Part shown: positions 23,105 through 33,648 of the stretch, piece after piece
Layout: the number at the start of each line of letters is the position of its first letter
How positions within the stretch are numbered: the stretch's first letter is position 1
DNA from: Ehretia macrophylla
Lineage: Eukaryota > Streptophyta > Magnoliopsida > Boraginales > Ehretiaceae
Direction of reading: 5' to 3'
Assembly: GCA_037974665.1 (NCBI GenBank)
Contig: CM075767.1
Location: forward strand, 6,287,501 to 6,351,500
Length of the DNA stretch: 64,000 nucleotides
Notes under the pieces: generated by a model
What the model was told of the DNA's origin: nothing
Databases searched by the model: none
The model's input: the letters and a program-made list of their open reading frames with translations, nothing else
Position numbers and translations under genes: made by a program

Positions 23105-25155
23105 TGTGAAATCCCAGTTTTTATCTTTACCTTGATTTGCGTGATTTGACCTGTTTATGTGTTATATGAGTTAGAATGTGCTAAATATGTGATTTATATT
23201 CCTAATATATGCTATGTGTGCATTCATAAAATTTTCATCAAAATCGACATCAAAAATTTTATCGACGATTTTTGTGAATAGTATTTTGAACACCTATCCG
23301 CTAAAATTTTTACAAGGGTGTTTCAAACGTCTTAAAACTTAGTCCTCTATTATTAATAGACCCATGTTTGATAAAAATTGATTCTGAAACGGAATAGTAA
23401 TTTAAATAGACTTTTTGGACGAAAAGTAGCATTTTTGAGTCAAATAGTAATTTCTTCTAAACCCGATTCTTACATTGACTTTCATTGACCTAGTATATAT
23501 TAATATAAATGTATTTATATGTGGTACTAAATGATTTTAGATTAATTGTGCATTCAAAAGACATTTGAATATAAATAATATATCTTTTCACCTTCTTTTG
23601 TAGAATCGCGTTTTTAGCCGAGTCGGGTGAAAGTCTTTGCATGAGAAAACTCTTGTCACCTAAAAATAAACTACTTAAAATAGTCTAAGTGTTAAATTAA
23701 TATTTTGAGTAAGAAATAGTCTAAAATGGAATTAAAAGACAAGAAAACACTAAAAATAACCTAGTGTCAACATTGACTTTCTTTTATTTGTTTGACCTTT
23801 GCTTAATATATCATCAACACACATTAAAAACAAAGAAAAACACCTCCAAAAACACACACAAAACCGTGGTTCTTTGTAGGAGAAAGATGAAGGCATTTTC
23901 AAGGCTTTTCAAAGCATTTTTCACATAGATTTTGCAATTCAAGTCCAAATCACTTCATTCAAAGCTTGATTTCAGTTGTTGGGCATCCATTCTATATATT
24001 TCTTGCATCAAAACACATCAAAGGTGAGAGAAAAATTCTAGATCTCAAAAGTCATATTTTATGTTTTTGCTTATAATTGCATTTTGAACCGTTAGAATGT
24101 TAATTTGAAGTTATATTATTGCTCAGTGCATGCTAGGGATCGTTTATATGTACTCTTGTGAGATTTGAATCGTTGTAGCATAAATTTTTAATTTCAGGTA
24201 TTTAAAGTTGATAGATTGGTCATTTGATGAAAATCTTGAGTTGTTGTGGTTGAAATCGATTGCCGTCGATTTCTAAAAGTTTATTAATTACGTGGTAGCG
24301 CCGTTATAATGCCGAATTTTCGATTGCGATGTTTGTGTGAAAATTTAGAAATTTCAGCCTAGGTGCATTGAGGTTTTACGGTTGTTGGGTTTGATTTTGA
24401 TGTGTCTTGGTTGGTTTCCGAGAGGGCTAATGTAGTTGATTGAATGGGTGAGTGCTAGAAATTGATTTGGAGTTGTTTAGATTAGTAGAATGTAAGATAT
24501 GATTATTCGGAGTTTAGGTTGTCTTTCTTTAAATTGTTGAATTAAGCTTTTAGTTGATTGGGTGGTATTTGAGTTATTGAATTGTGAGTCGTAAATGGTT
24601 AGACTAGGGTTAGATTACGTGTTTAATGCATGTTAAGTTGGATGTCCTACTTTGTCATCTAACTTAATTGTTTGTTGTTTTATTGATTTATTGATGTTAT
24701 ATTGATGTCAATTGATGATAATTGATGATTATTTATAATTATTGATTGATGATTAATGAACTGGGAGATAGGCAATTCTGCTAGATTGTCTTCCTGTGAA
24801 TGATGTTTATTATTATTGCTGAGTCTTGGTATATGTGTGCCACCTCTCAGGCAGCATCGGGCTGTCGGGTTGATAACGGCATGACTACTAGATACTACCC
24901 CCAACTCGCATGACGGAGGTGTCATGGAGGGAGGGTCTAGTGAGGTACCTCGGGTGCGTGAGTAATGGGGAGTTACAAGAAGAATGGTTGAGATCGTGAT
25001 GGCGTTTGGAGCTCACCAAATAGAGTATCCTTTATTGATTGGTCATTATAGTTATGTGTTTATATTGTTATTGATGTTTTATTGCGTGTTTACTGCTCAA
25101 ATGATCATATCCAAGGAGTATAATAAATACTGTTAGAGATTTATTGGATCCTCAC

Positions 25156-25178
25156 TGAGCTTGTTTTATATAAGCTCA
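25156..25178 (+). promoter_or_regulatory. LTR hairpin and TATA-like loop
   Basis: Same TGAGCTT/AAGCTCA stem as at 19779-19801, followed by CTCTATTATTGCATGCATACAG, which resembles a 3' splice site, and then by the conserved short frame. Confidence 0.75.
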
Positions 25179-25201
25179 CTCTCTATTATTGCATGCATAC
25201 A

Positions 25202-25294
25202 GGTGTTATTGAGCAAGATTACGGGTACGTGCCTCCAGAAGGGGATAATGTGCCGTGTATGGACGAGTCCTATGTGCCAGAGTCTTGTCCTTGA
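25202..25294 (+). other. Conserved short LTR reading frame
   Basis: From the G after ACA the frame reads GVIEQ, DYGYVPPE, GDNVP, DESYVPES and CP to TGA at 25292-25294. Against the reverse complement of 43474-43551, I count 15 differences over 26 codons from the GAT at 25217: one first-position, four second-position, ten third-position. The stop is conserved. Upstream of the hairpin the frame is closed by stops in this element, so if translated it would be a spliced 3' exon. The partner copy is at 19825-19917 and a decayed copy at 3830-3925. Function unknown. Confidence 0.5.
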
Positions 25295-25721
25295 TGCTTG
25301 AGATGTTGTATACTCTATTATCTTGTATATTAAACTAGTTGTCTTTTATTTACTTTGTAATTTATGATGTATAAGTTGTAGTAAAGATAATGAACTAAAT
25401 GATGCTAACTTAGTAGTCTTTCTTTTGTTATGATCTAGGTTGCTAAGTTGGTTTATAATCTATTTTGATATGTATGTTAAAGTTAAGGTTATGTTGGAAC
25501 GGAGGCATATAACTAAGAATGATTATTGTATAATATGGTTATGTTGTATGTCGTTAATGGTATTGAGGAATTGATTGTTGTTTGGTTGAGGAGTTTGATT
25601 GTATGATGTTCTGAGAGGTTAGTTTAGAGCCTTGGTGTCCTAATTACTGTCGTTATACTGCCGAAATTCCGTTGCATCCTGACTGATTGTAGATGTGGTC
25701 GAGTTTGGGTGTGACATGAGT

Positions 25722-26632
25722 GAAATGGGTGAAGACTTTAGATAAGACCCAAGTACAACAACTATAATCATCTATAAAAGTTACATAGTAACAATATTGA
25801 GAAAGGGTCGTGACAAGAGATGGTCCCCAGATATCAGAGTGAACAAAGTCGAACGCATGAGGAGCCCGATGCATAATAGGAATATATGTAGTATGAGTAT
25901 GTTTTGACAATTTACAAGTCAAACATTGAACTTAAAATCCTTGCATGCTTTATTAAAAGACGAAAATAACCATCATAAATATTGAAAATTTGTATGTCCT
26001 AAACGAGCATGCCACAAATCTAAGTTTTGAAAAGATTCAACAGGAGTACCAAAAATAGAAGACACGTAGGCGTGAAGACTATACGAGGGTACAATAGAAG
26101 TTGAAGGTTCACCAAAATAGTAAAGTCCATTGTGCTCATATCTTCTGCCAAGAATCTTCTTCGAAGTCAGGTCTTGCAAGAAACAATGATTGGGTAAGAA
26201 AACAATTGCACAGTTGAGACTCTTGGCAAGACGACTAACAGATAACAGATTATAAGCAAATTTAGGGACATAGTAAACGGAGTGAAGAGTAACATCTGAG
26301 GACAAACAAACATATCCCTGACAACAGATAGGAATGGAAGTTCCGTCGGCAATTCGAACGGATTGATTTATGGAATTGACAGGAAAAGAAAATATGGAAA
26401 GCTAACTAGTCATATGGTTATTGGCCGCGAAATTCAAAATCAAAGATGGTTTGCCTGACTTATTGTGAAGAGCGATAGGAGTACTTGTAGCAAAGGTAGT
26501 CGTGAGACCAGACGATGAAGTTGAGCAATTTGAACCTAAAGCTGACTGTAATCTGGCAAGGCCAGAGTTGATTCTAAGGATGCAAAAACAGGTGCCATAG
26601 ATACAATATTCTAAAGATAAGTGCTTCAACAT
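25722..26632 (-). pseudogene. copia protease and integrase N-terminal region
   Basis: Reading leftwards, LILNFAANNHMTS (26402-26440) marks the protease, where the DSGA active site has become NFAA. Then come SVYYVPKFAYNLLSVSRLAK and LDLWHARLGHTNFQYL (pre-integrase HxxxC zinc region), then MTCKLSKHTHTTY and FDFVHSDIWGPS with TFIDDYS, the first catalytic Asp of integrase. The frame stops at the gypsy insertion (25721). Frame changes near 25930-25970 and 26310-26400 add to the loss of the catalytic site, so it is dead. Confidence 0.85.
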
Positions 26633-27189
26633 AAAAATAGTGATAACATGACTATTGTTTTAGTCTTAGCAAAAAGAAAGACACTGATATTTAGCAAATA
26701 AAATACAACTGATACTTAGCAAAGAAAAGAACGACACGCTTATGAAGACAAGGCAAATGAAGATGCCAGATACTCGGCTTTGAGGACACAGCTGATGATG
26801 ATGAAGAAAAAAAGTTATTCGAACACTCGGCTATGAAGGAGATGACAAAGAAAGAAGATCGGCTATGAAGGAGATGACAAAGAAAGAAGATGGTGTAACA
26901 CATCAGAAATAGGGAGGCCATAACTAATGACGACGATGACGAGCAGCAATCACGTGATTGCTTAGTCCACGACAACGTAGCCACGAGGGTGACACAAGTT
27001 GCTAAGGTTTCAGCGGTGGTGAAGGTTGTTACTCAGTCCACGACCGCGTACCCATAACGGCGACGACGAGAGCGTGGCCACGCGACTATGGCTACTCATG
27101 ACGGCGACGACAGAGTCAAGTGGTGGTGAAGGCTTACAGGCGGTGGAGGTAAGCTTTTCTTCTAGGGTTTTCTGTATTTTTTTTAAAAA
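26633..27189 (-). other. Decayed 5' region of the copia element
   Basis: This is where the primer site and gag would be expected. No gag domain, zinc knuckle or clear primer-binding site was found. A 32-bp tandem duplication lies at 26828-26891. Part of this stretch may belong to the LTR, whose inner end I could not fix. Confidence 0.45.
26828..26891. repeat. 32-bp tandem duplication
   Basis: Two identical 32-bp copies (26828-26859, 26860-26891) beginning CGGCTATGAAGGAGATGACA. Confidence 0.9.
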
Positions 27190-27414
27190 AAAATTTTCGT
27201 GTGTTTTGTTTATGCTGGCTTTAGATATAAAAAAGAATATAGGGCTGAAAGCATAAGTTTTATTGATTGTATTACGATTGTACAATGTTTGTTATATAGC
27301 CCTAGCATTGATCAAAATAAGAGAAAAATGAGCTAATTACTCTTGACAATTAGACAATAGATTAGGAAAGGATAATAATGCCTAATATTATGCAATTTAG
27401 TATATATTCCAACA
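27190..27414 (-). repeat. Outer part of the 5' LTR of the copia element
   Basis: On the minus strand the sequence starts TGTTGGAATATATAC at 27414, a common copia LTR start. A likely TATA box CTATATAA is at 27292-27299 and AATAAAA lies near 27260. The inner boundary is uncertain. Confidence 0.55.
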
Positions 27415-28487
27415 CTAACAATGGTTAGACTACCCAAGGTTCTACTAGCAAAGTTATTTCAAGTGCTCAAAGCAAACAAGAAAAGGAAACCCGCAACAAA
27501 TAAGTAGTTCTGAATGATGATGTAGAAGACTCTAAGCAACTTCCCACTCAGTAGAGTCCACTGGGTCTCCATTCTGATAGTTTAATTGGAAATTTTGGGC
27601 AAACATGGAGATCCCTAATTATGTCACGATGACAATCAATAACTTCTTAGATAACAAACCTGTTACCTCTAAATGTGGAGACTCATCACCGGGTTGGCTT
27701 GTCTACCCTCAGGGTCTGTAGTTTCTTTGTACCTTATTCTATTTTCTAGTCTTACGCTTCATTGTACTATCCTTTTCTAGACTAGATTCGTTTCTCAGTT
27801 TATTCATTGTAATTGTTGGTTCTACTTGTTAAAGATTGTTTGACCTTCTTTGTACCTTTTTTCATTGATTAATAAATCTTTTGCTCATTACCAAACCAAA
27901 TTAAGTCTTGTCCATCATGCGACGTCATTCATTTTTGTCGAGAGTCATTTCTTCTGTTAGTTTTATACACGCAAAGTCTCGTCGACGCTCCAACAATAAT
28001 ATCATTTTGTTACAAATCTATGTGAAAAATCTGATATGTTTTACGTTAACTGTCGGCTGCCTAATGCAACCCTCTTTCTTTATCCGAACTTAGCACCGAC
28101 AATGCCGGTGTGACCCCTGACACAGGTGGAGAAAATCTTCTGCTCATTGATTTAGCAAAACAAAAAAAAAACAAAAAAAAGAATGACTGAATTCTGTAAA
28201 GGGTTGTTTTCTGCAAATTATTGGATAAAAGATCTGGCATCAAAATCAAACATCAAGTTAGGCCAACCATTATACTTGGTTTTTGTAACTGATACACTAA
28301 TGGCCAAGATTTTCACTGAGACAATATCATAAGTGAATGAACAGGAACATAGCAAGCTTGCGAAGTCTATGCAGATTCGTTTATAGCTACAAAAGTAGAA
28401 TTATGTGTAATGCTTCTTTTCACAAGCAATTGATAATAATGAGATTCTAACATATAAAACTTCCTAAGACAAGGAAATATCTACATG
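27415..28487. other. Intergenic stretch
   Basis: No gene recognised. 27680-27900 (CTCAGGGTCTGTAGTTTC, then several T-rich lines ending ATTAATAAATC) resembles the 3' tail of a non-LTR retroelement, but no RT is attached, so this is only a suspicion. An A-rich run is at 28161-28180. Confidence 0.4.
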
Positions 28488-28579
28488 GCCTCTGTATAAA
28501 GTTGCACAGAATGGGTTATTCGCTTCCTATATTGCCTCTGTATAATGTTACACAGAATGGGTTATTCCCTTCCTATATT
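28488..28579. repeat. 46-bp tandem duplication
   Basis: Two copies (28488-28533, 28534-28579) beginning GCCTCTGTATAA and ending CTTCCTATATT, differing at three positions. Located downstream of the host gene, possibly in its 3' UTR. Confidence 0.9.
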
Positions 28580-28938
28580 GTAAAGTTTAATGATAACTTG
28601 GCTTAGGTTTATAAAGCTTGCTCAATGCCCCCATCCTGCTGATTGTGATCAATATACTCCACAAATCCTCATGCACGCCACTGTTAGATGACAAAATTGC
28701 AGTGTAGCTAAAGATTCAGAGGACAGGTTAAATTCCTGCAGTGGTTGAATGTATCGCCCACTCGTCGGGAAGAATTCTGACCTAATGCAGATCTATTGGC
28801 AGTCAAAGGTTGTCATTATCTAAAGATAAGAGGTGTTGCAGGAGCAGGTAAGAGAGGTTTTTGAAGCCTACTGGCTAACGAAGGAAGAACAAAAATTCTT
28901 TACCATTTGCATGATTTCTGAGCTAAGAAATTCTATGA

Positions 28939-31900
28939 TCATTTTACAACATTTATACTCTCCCTATCGTTGTCAAGTTGTTCCACATTCTTGGCTGGTT
29001 CTTCTTCCTTCCCTTGGGAATCATCAAAGTGGCGAAGTGAATCAAGACTGGGAAGACCATCAATAAAGAACTCCGTGTTAGGGAAACATTTTATAGAGAA
29101 AATTGAATCTAAAAGACAAATGTTCTCATATAAAAAAAGCATTCGAATTCATCATGTCACCTGCAGTTTTGCGGAACCCTCCATAATTGGACTACTGCTC
29201 TCTTGAGTGATGGTGGCAAAGACATAAAGAGTTGCCAATCTTGAAGCAAAAGTCTAAGATCGTGCATTTTGCTATCCAGCCCAAAACAACAATTTGCATG
29301 CATTGTACAAACTTGAGTTGGATCTTTGCTAGGTTCACAAAACCCACCAAAGTAAGTTGTATCCAAAAATCTTATCTTCAATCCAATTTCTTTAACAAAG
29401 AGATCATTCTTGATTCTGTTAAGGACATCTTGATCATGTAACCCTGGATATGTTTCCCGTGAGGTATACCAGAATTTGTAGAACTCTATAGATCGATTGT
29501 TTGACCGGACAAACTTGAATCCTCCATTCGGTTGGTTCTCCAAATCATCCGATTGGCCTGAGAAATGATCACATGCTATTTGAAAATCTGCATCCAGATA
29601 GAAGTGAGGAAATGGATCCCTAAACCACATCACATCAGCATCCTGCAAGGACAAATTAAGCCAAAACAAACAGCACTTAATTAATAATATGATGAATATC
29701 TATGATTAATGTGTGGTTCATAATAAGCTCAAATACACAAATTTCTAGATTCACGATAAAAATTATTGATCAAGCCATGCTATCAATCAATTATTAATCA
29801 GCAAAAAATGTAAGTATTCAATAATATAGGCTCATAAAAAGAGCTTCAAAAAAAAAGTTATGCAAATCAAATAAATTCCATCTTGAGCAGCATGCTCAAG
29901 ATCAAGGACCCATGTCCGCTGGATCGCCAGTCGGAGAATTTCATCCTAAGGTCATGAGTTGTGGAGGCTAAGATTGAGGGTTCATTAAAAAAAAATAGTA
30001 ACTGCCTTCTGACCATTGCTTGACCTGCCCTTTGAAGGAGCCATAATTCTCTAAAATATCCATAAAGCTTTCGATGTTCGCAATGAGCCCATCTAAACAC
30101 CGCGCCGTTGTACCTTTTCTGACAAAGACACCAGTCCCCCACAATGTGCTTGGGCTCCAGTATTGACGATGCCAGCAGAGCCCAAAAATGGCACATTCCT
30201 CTTATGTGATTACTCCCTCAAAGCACCTATTAATAGAGCTCTTTTTTTTTTTTTTTCTTTTTTTGCAGGAAGGGCAGTCCTTTCTCATTTACATCACTTA
30301 GTTACTACAGTTGACTATCTCTCACTTCTTAAAACTTCAAGCAGACAGACAAAGCCTGCACATGCTACCTCAGGTGATGGAAAAATGTTCCATACATCAT
30401 ATTGGACATTAGGTACTCTCTATGAGGGTATGGATCCCGTATTTATGGCGCCCACTCCATGTGAAAAAGGCCTGATAGCCTGTTGATTTATAGAAGAGTA
30501 GCCCTTCAATAATTATTTTGAAGGTCTTCTATGCTAAAAAATACGGGAGTTTCCTCCTAAGTATTAAGTGGAGTTAGTTTTGAAACTCACAATTTCTTAA
30601 TATTTTTAACACCCTACACAATTGATATTTTTTTATGGGGTCAGGCAAACAATGAATTTCCATTTCCTTTCTCTTTCAAAGCCAAAAACACATCCTTTAA
30701 TGATTCAGCCAATAGTCAGCAATAGCCCTCACTATCTGGTAATGCTAAAGATGCGTAACACAAAGTTGAATATGACAGATCAGAATTATATTCACTTGAA
30801 TGTCATAACAGTAACCAGAACATACGACGAACCTCAACAATATTTACGCCACTTCAGAAATACATTTTTTTTTTAAATTTATGAGAGGTCTAAGGCCGAA
30901 TAATGTAACCAGTAAAACTTAAGTTCATAACCTCTCACATACACAACGAGTAATATTACCACTGGACTAAAACCCCAGTAACAAAATACATCCTTCTTTA
31001 TGTTGTACTCATAACAAAGACGCCCTCACATAAAATCACTCATAAATACAACCATGATGTTTCCATGGCCAAACGCTTGAAAAATCTTTCTGATGAAATT
31101 TAGAAAGAATAGGAAAAGTAAATAGTCCACTCAATACAAGTACAAGTTATCATGGATGGAGAAACTTTAGCATTATCTATTGAGCATATAAAATCCTGAC
31201 AACCATATATTCAGCATTATAGTATTAACATTAACTCTTCTTTCCTCCACAATTGCTAATTTTCTTCTAAATTATTAAAGCTTTTGGTCAAGAGTATCTA
31301 TCTAAAATCTAATTATATATGAATCCAATGATGAAGAATAGGCACAAACTTAACGTGAACTTTCAGAATGGGACAACAATTAGAATCTCGTTCCAAGCTC
31401 TAGACATCCATCAATGGCTTTAAGAATTCAAAATTGCAAAAAAATCACTCCCTACTCCATATCTGCAAGCGAGACTAGTGTTATAGGCATACAAAAATAA
31501 CTAATTGGACCCTCAAATCAACTTATTCAAAATGATTAGTCCAAATTATCGTTTATACTCGTAATATTTACTTGTAAACCACACTTATTCACAATTTTTC
31601 ACCGATGTCGAATATTACATATACATATATATATATATAGAGAGAGAGAGATAGAAAACATACCGTAAACAAAAAATTGTAACCCATCTCAAGAATGGAG
31701 CGCAGGAAATCAATCCTTCTCCACATCATCTTCAAGTAGTCTGGTGTCATAAAATAGGCCTCCTTGGAAAAATCAACACCTTCAGTGGTGAGGGCAAAGC
31801 AATGGGTATGTACAATCAAACAACGTGAGAAAGCCTTCTCATCTAATGCAATAATAACCAAATGATTCAAAAGAGGATGTATTCGATCTCCAGTTCTGAA

Positions 31901-32556
31901 GCTCTCAAGAAAAAGGTCAATGACGGAATTTGGAGCTGACCATGCTTCATTCAAAGTTGTTAAAATCACTGTTTTATCTTCCATTGCCGCATCCTTCAAT
32001 ACTCTTTCAAGCCTATGCTCCTCACTGTCCTACAATAATAGTTCAAAAATTCAATAAAAAGAGAAAGGAAAATTCACCAATTCTTAACCTTGTAGTACTT
32101 CTCCACTCTATGCCCGAGTTTTCACAATAAAAAATAGAAAAAAAAATGAAACATTCAACGTACCACGTTTTCCACATTGTCGAGGCCATGGAGGAAGAAA
32201 GGGAAGACATTAGAAGCACGTGAGAATGAGGATGAACCATAGTCGAAACTAGTTGTCGGTAATGTAAGTCCAAACCCGGCAGACACAGCGGCCCTGTAGA
32301 GAACGATGCATGAGAATGAAACCGCAGCTAGCAGAAAAGCAACCGTCGCCAAACGCCGTAGCACCGTCACCGTCATCGAAGCAAAACCCCTTCTCGGTGT
32401 CGTCAAATTATCACGCGGTGATATTTGAACCGCGGAATATGAGGTCACCGACCCTCGACGGTGGTAATGAAACGGAGATGATGACGACTTGTGATCACTC
32501 ATATAGGGTGATGGCCTTCGCTGACCTCCAAATAACGGTGTTGATTTTGATCTCAT
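28939..32556 (-). CDS. Nucleotide-diphospho-sugar transferase family protein (At4g15970/At1g28695-like)
   Basis: Four exons are supported: 32164-32556, 31664-32029, 29161-29642 and 28939-29047, totalling 1350 bp and 449 residues. All introns are GT-AG: donors GTACGT, GTATGT and GTGACA, with acceptors TTGTAG, TTGCAG and CCCAG. Residues 1-67 are a basic Ser/Pro-rich cytosolic tail, about 68-90 form a single membrane anchor (LATVAFLLAAVSFSCIVLY), and the rest is luminal. The donor-sugar DxD motif is DADVMWFRDPF at residues 254-264, starting exactly at exon 3. Other family motifs are VILTTLNEAW, MGYNFLF and TYFGGFC. The last exon adds SLDSLRHF after VPQNC, as expected for this family, so the stop at 29157 is not the true end. 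This is plausibly a Golgi glycosyltransferase (PF03407, related to GT77); the acceptor sugar is unknown. No stop or frameshift is seen, so it looks functional. Confidence 0.9.
29643..31663 (-). other. Intron 2 of the glycosyltransferase gene (2021 bp)
   Basis: Much larger than introns 1 (134 bp) and 3 (113 bp). It contains a SINE (30866-30983), a poly(T) tract at 30242-30266, and an (AT)/(AG) microsatellite at about 31622-31652 next to the exon 2 donor. Open frames inside (29867-30196 minus, 30163-30486 plus) lack recognisable domains. Confidence 0.75.
30866..30983 (-). mobile_element. tRNA-derived SINE
   Basis: On the minus strand the element carries a pol III A-box-like TAGTCCAGTGG and, about 35 bases later, a B-box-like GGTTATGAACT, and ends in an A-rich tail. 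Both sides carry the same 8 bases, AAATACAT on the plus strand (30858-30865 and 30984-30991), a target-site duplication. It is short (about 118 bp) and the B box has drifted, so it is an old copy. It lies in the same orientation as the host gene, within intron 2. Confidence 0.7.
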
Positions 32557-32934
32557 AATTTATTAATTACTATAAAATATATAGGATATTTACCATTATT
32601 ATGTGATTTTACCATTTAAGTATTGGCGAAAATTGTTGTGATGAAAAGATAGGCAATGAGAAAGGAGCATAGTTGGTGTGGCGGTTGAGCTGTAGAAACA
32701 AGAAAATGAGAGTTTTTCGGGGATTTCTGGCTTCCTTTTTCCTTTTCCTTTTCCTTTTCCTTTTTTTGTGCGTAGAGTTTGTGATGGAGTTTTTGAAGGT
32801 GAGAGAACGCTAATACTATTAACGGTAACTCATTTGGGGTCTGGTGGGCCCGACTATGTTAATTAAAATTGTTTTTAGATGGAAAACAATATTAAAGGAT
32901 ATCTCGGCTTCCATATTTGAAAGTCTCTTTCTAT

Positions 32935-32972
<38 letters not shown>

Positions 32973-33005
32973 AAGTCCAAGACCCGAAATGTACTAGAAT
33001 GTTTC
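32557..33005 (-). promoter_or_regulatory. Upstream region of the glycosyltransferase gene
   Basis: Only about 450 bp separate the start codon from the Mutator-like element. It contains a TTCCTT repeat at 32731-32766 (AAGGAA on the gene's strand) and an (AT)n microsatellite at 32937-32971. No convincing TATA box or start site could be fixed. Confidence 0.4.
32937..32971. repeat. (AT)n microsatellite
   Basis: About 17 uninterrupted AT units. Confidence 0.95.
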
Positions 33006-33173
33006 TCTACAATTCCTTTTTTTTATATAATTTTATGCAATATTTATTCCGATTAATGTTATGTGTCACTAAATATGATTTACGGATTATATTAATTTTG
33101 CTAAACTAGATTTTCAACTATGGTTACAAGGCATTAAATACCAAAATCTAAGTACTATATTTAGTTAGCAAAA
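33006..33173 (+). repeat. Left terminal inverted repeat of the MULE
   Basis: TCTACAATTCC to TTTAGTTAGCAAAAC; matches the reverse complement of 46497-46663, with the run TGTGTCACTAAATATGATTT and the following 30 bases identical. Confidence 0.88.
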
Positions 33174-33648
33174 CAAATATAAAAGTACATAATTCTTAAA
33201 ATAAAAAATTATTCCTACACAAGAAGAACGATTCCAAAACGAAAAAAAAAAGAGCAACACATACTACTTTTCTACTCCAACTTCACCAAAAAGCTTCAAC
33301 TCAAGAAAAGCAAGGTTAATCAAGTTCACATTTTTCGCTTTGCATCTATTATTTATCAGGTTCACGTAGTTTTGCTTTGCATATATTCTGTATGGCTTGC
33401 ATCTATTATGTATCAAGTTCGCGTTTGTCGATGTCATTGCTATTGTTTTGCATATATGTTGTTGGAGTCATTGATTATGTTAAACTCATGTAATACTGTA
33501 TGTTCTTAAATACATATGATGCAATGACCAGAAGTTGATAGAAATTAAACAAGTGAAAATTTTCATACCCCAAATATTTTTCTTTTTTTTTTTCAAAAAA
33601 AATTGCAGGATACTGGAAATCAATGGCAATGAATCCCAATAAATTTTT

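Larger units (their letters stand above)
17725..25716 (+). mobile_element. Coding-free two-LTR gypsy element (LARD-like)
   Basis: A complete 7992-bp element has two near-identical LTRs (17725-20339, 23105-25716), a primer-binding site matching initiator tRNA-Met, a polypurine tract and a perfect duplication TGAGT (17720-17724, 25717-25721). The 2765-bp internal region encodes no gag or pol. Its first part (AGTGGTATCAGAGCGC and the next about 50 bases) and last part (GCGGACGCAATT...AAGGGGGGAGAATG) match the autonomous element at 35647-45426, and the LTRs are related. It therefore looks like a non-autonomous derivative that would need Gag and Pol supplied by that family. Confidence 0.92.
23105..25716 (+). 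repeat. 3' LTR of the coding-free gypsy element
   Basis: 2612 bp, TGTGAAATCCCAG to GTGTGACA, nearly identical to the LTR at 17725-20339 with scattered single-base changes, which implies a fairly recent insertion. The hairpin is at 25156-25178 and the short reading frame at 25202-25294. Confidence 0.92.
14235..27414 (-). mobile_element. Ty1/copia element split by three insertions
   Basis: A minus-strand copia element reads 5' to 3' from an LTR at 27414 through protease, integrase and RT to 14235, where the SIRE/Maximus 3' LTR begins; its own 3' LTR is not seen. A solo LTR (15841-17658) and a two-LTR gypsy element (17725-25716) both sit inside the integrase. Target duplications ACTAT and TGAGT allow the frame to be followed across them. 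A proper gag is not recognisable between 26633 and about 27190, so it was either lost or the element was already defective. Confidence 0.85.

Noticed and set aside
27680-27900. LINE 3' tail
   Set aside because: Only a faint resemblance and no adjoining reverse transcriptase or poly(A) tail with duplication.
29867-30196. A captured gene fragment inside intron 2 (109-codon frame)
   Set aside because: No recognisable domain, interrupted by the poly(A/T) run, and the frame is not conserved with anything I know.
32994-33006. Target duplication outside the MULE repeats
   Set aside because: I compared 9-11 bases on both sides at several offsets and found no convincing match, so none is claimed.
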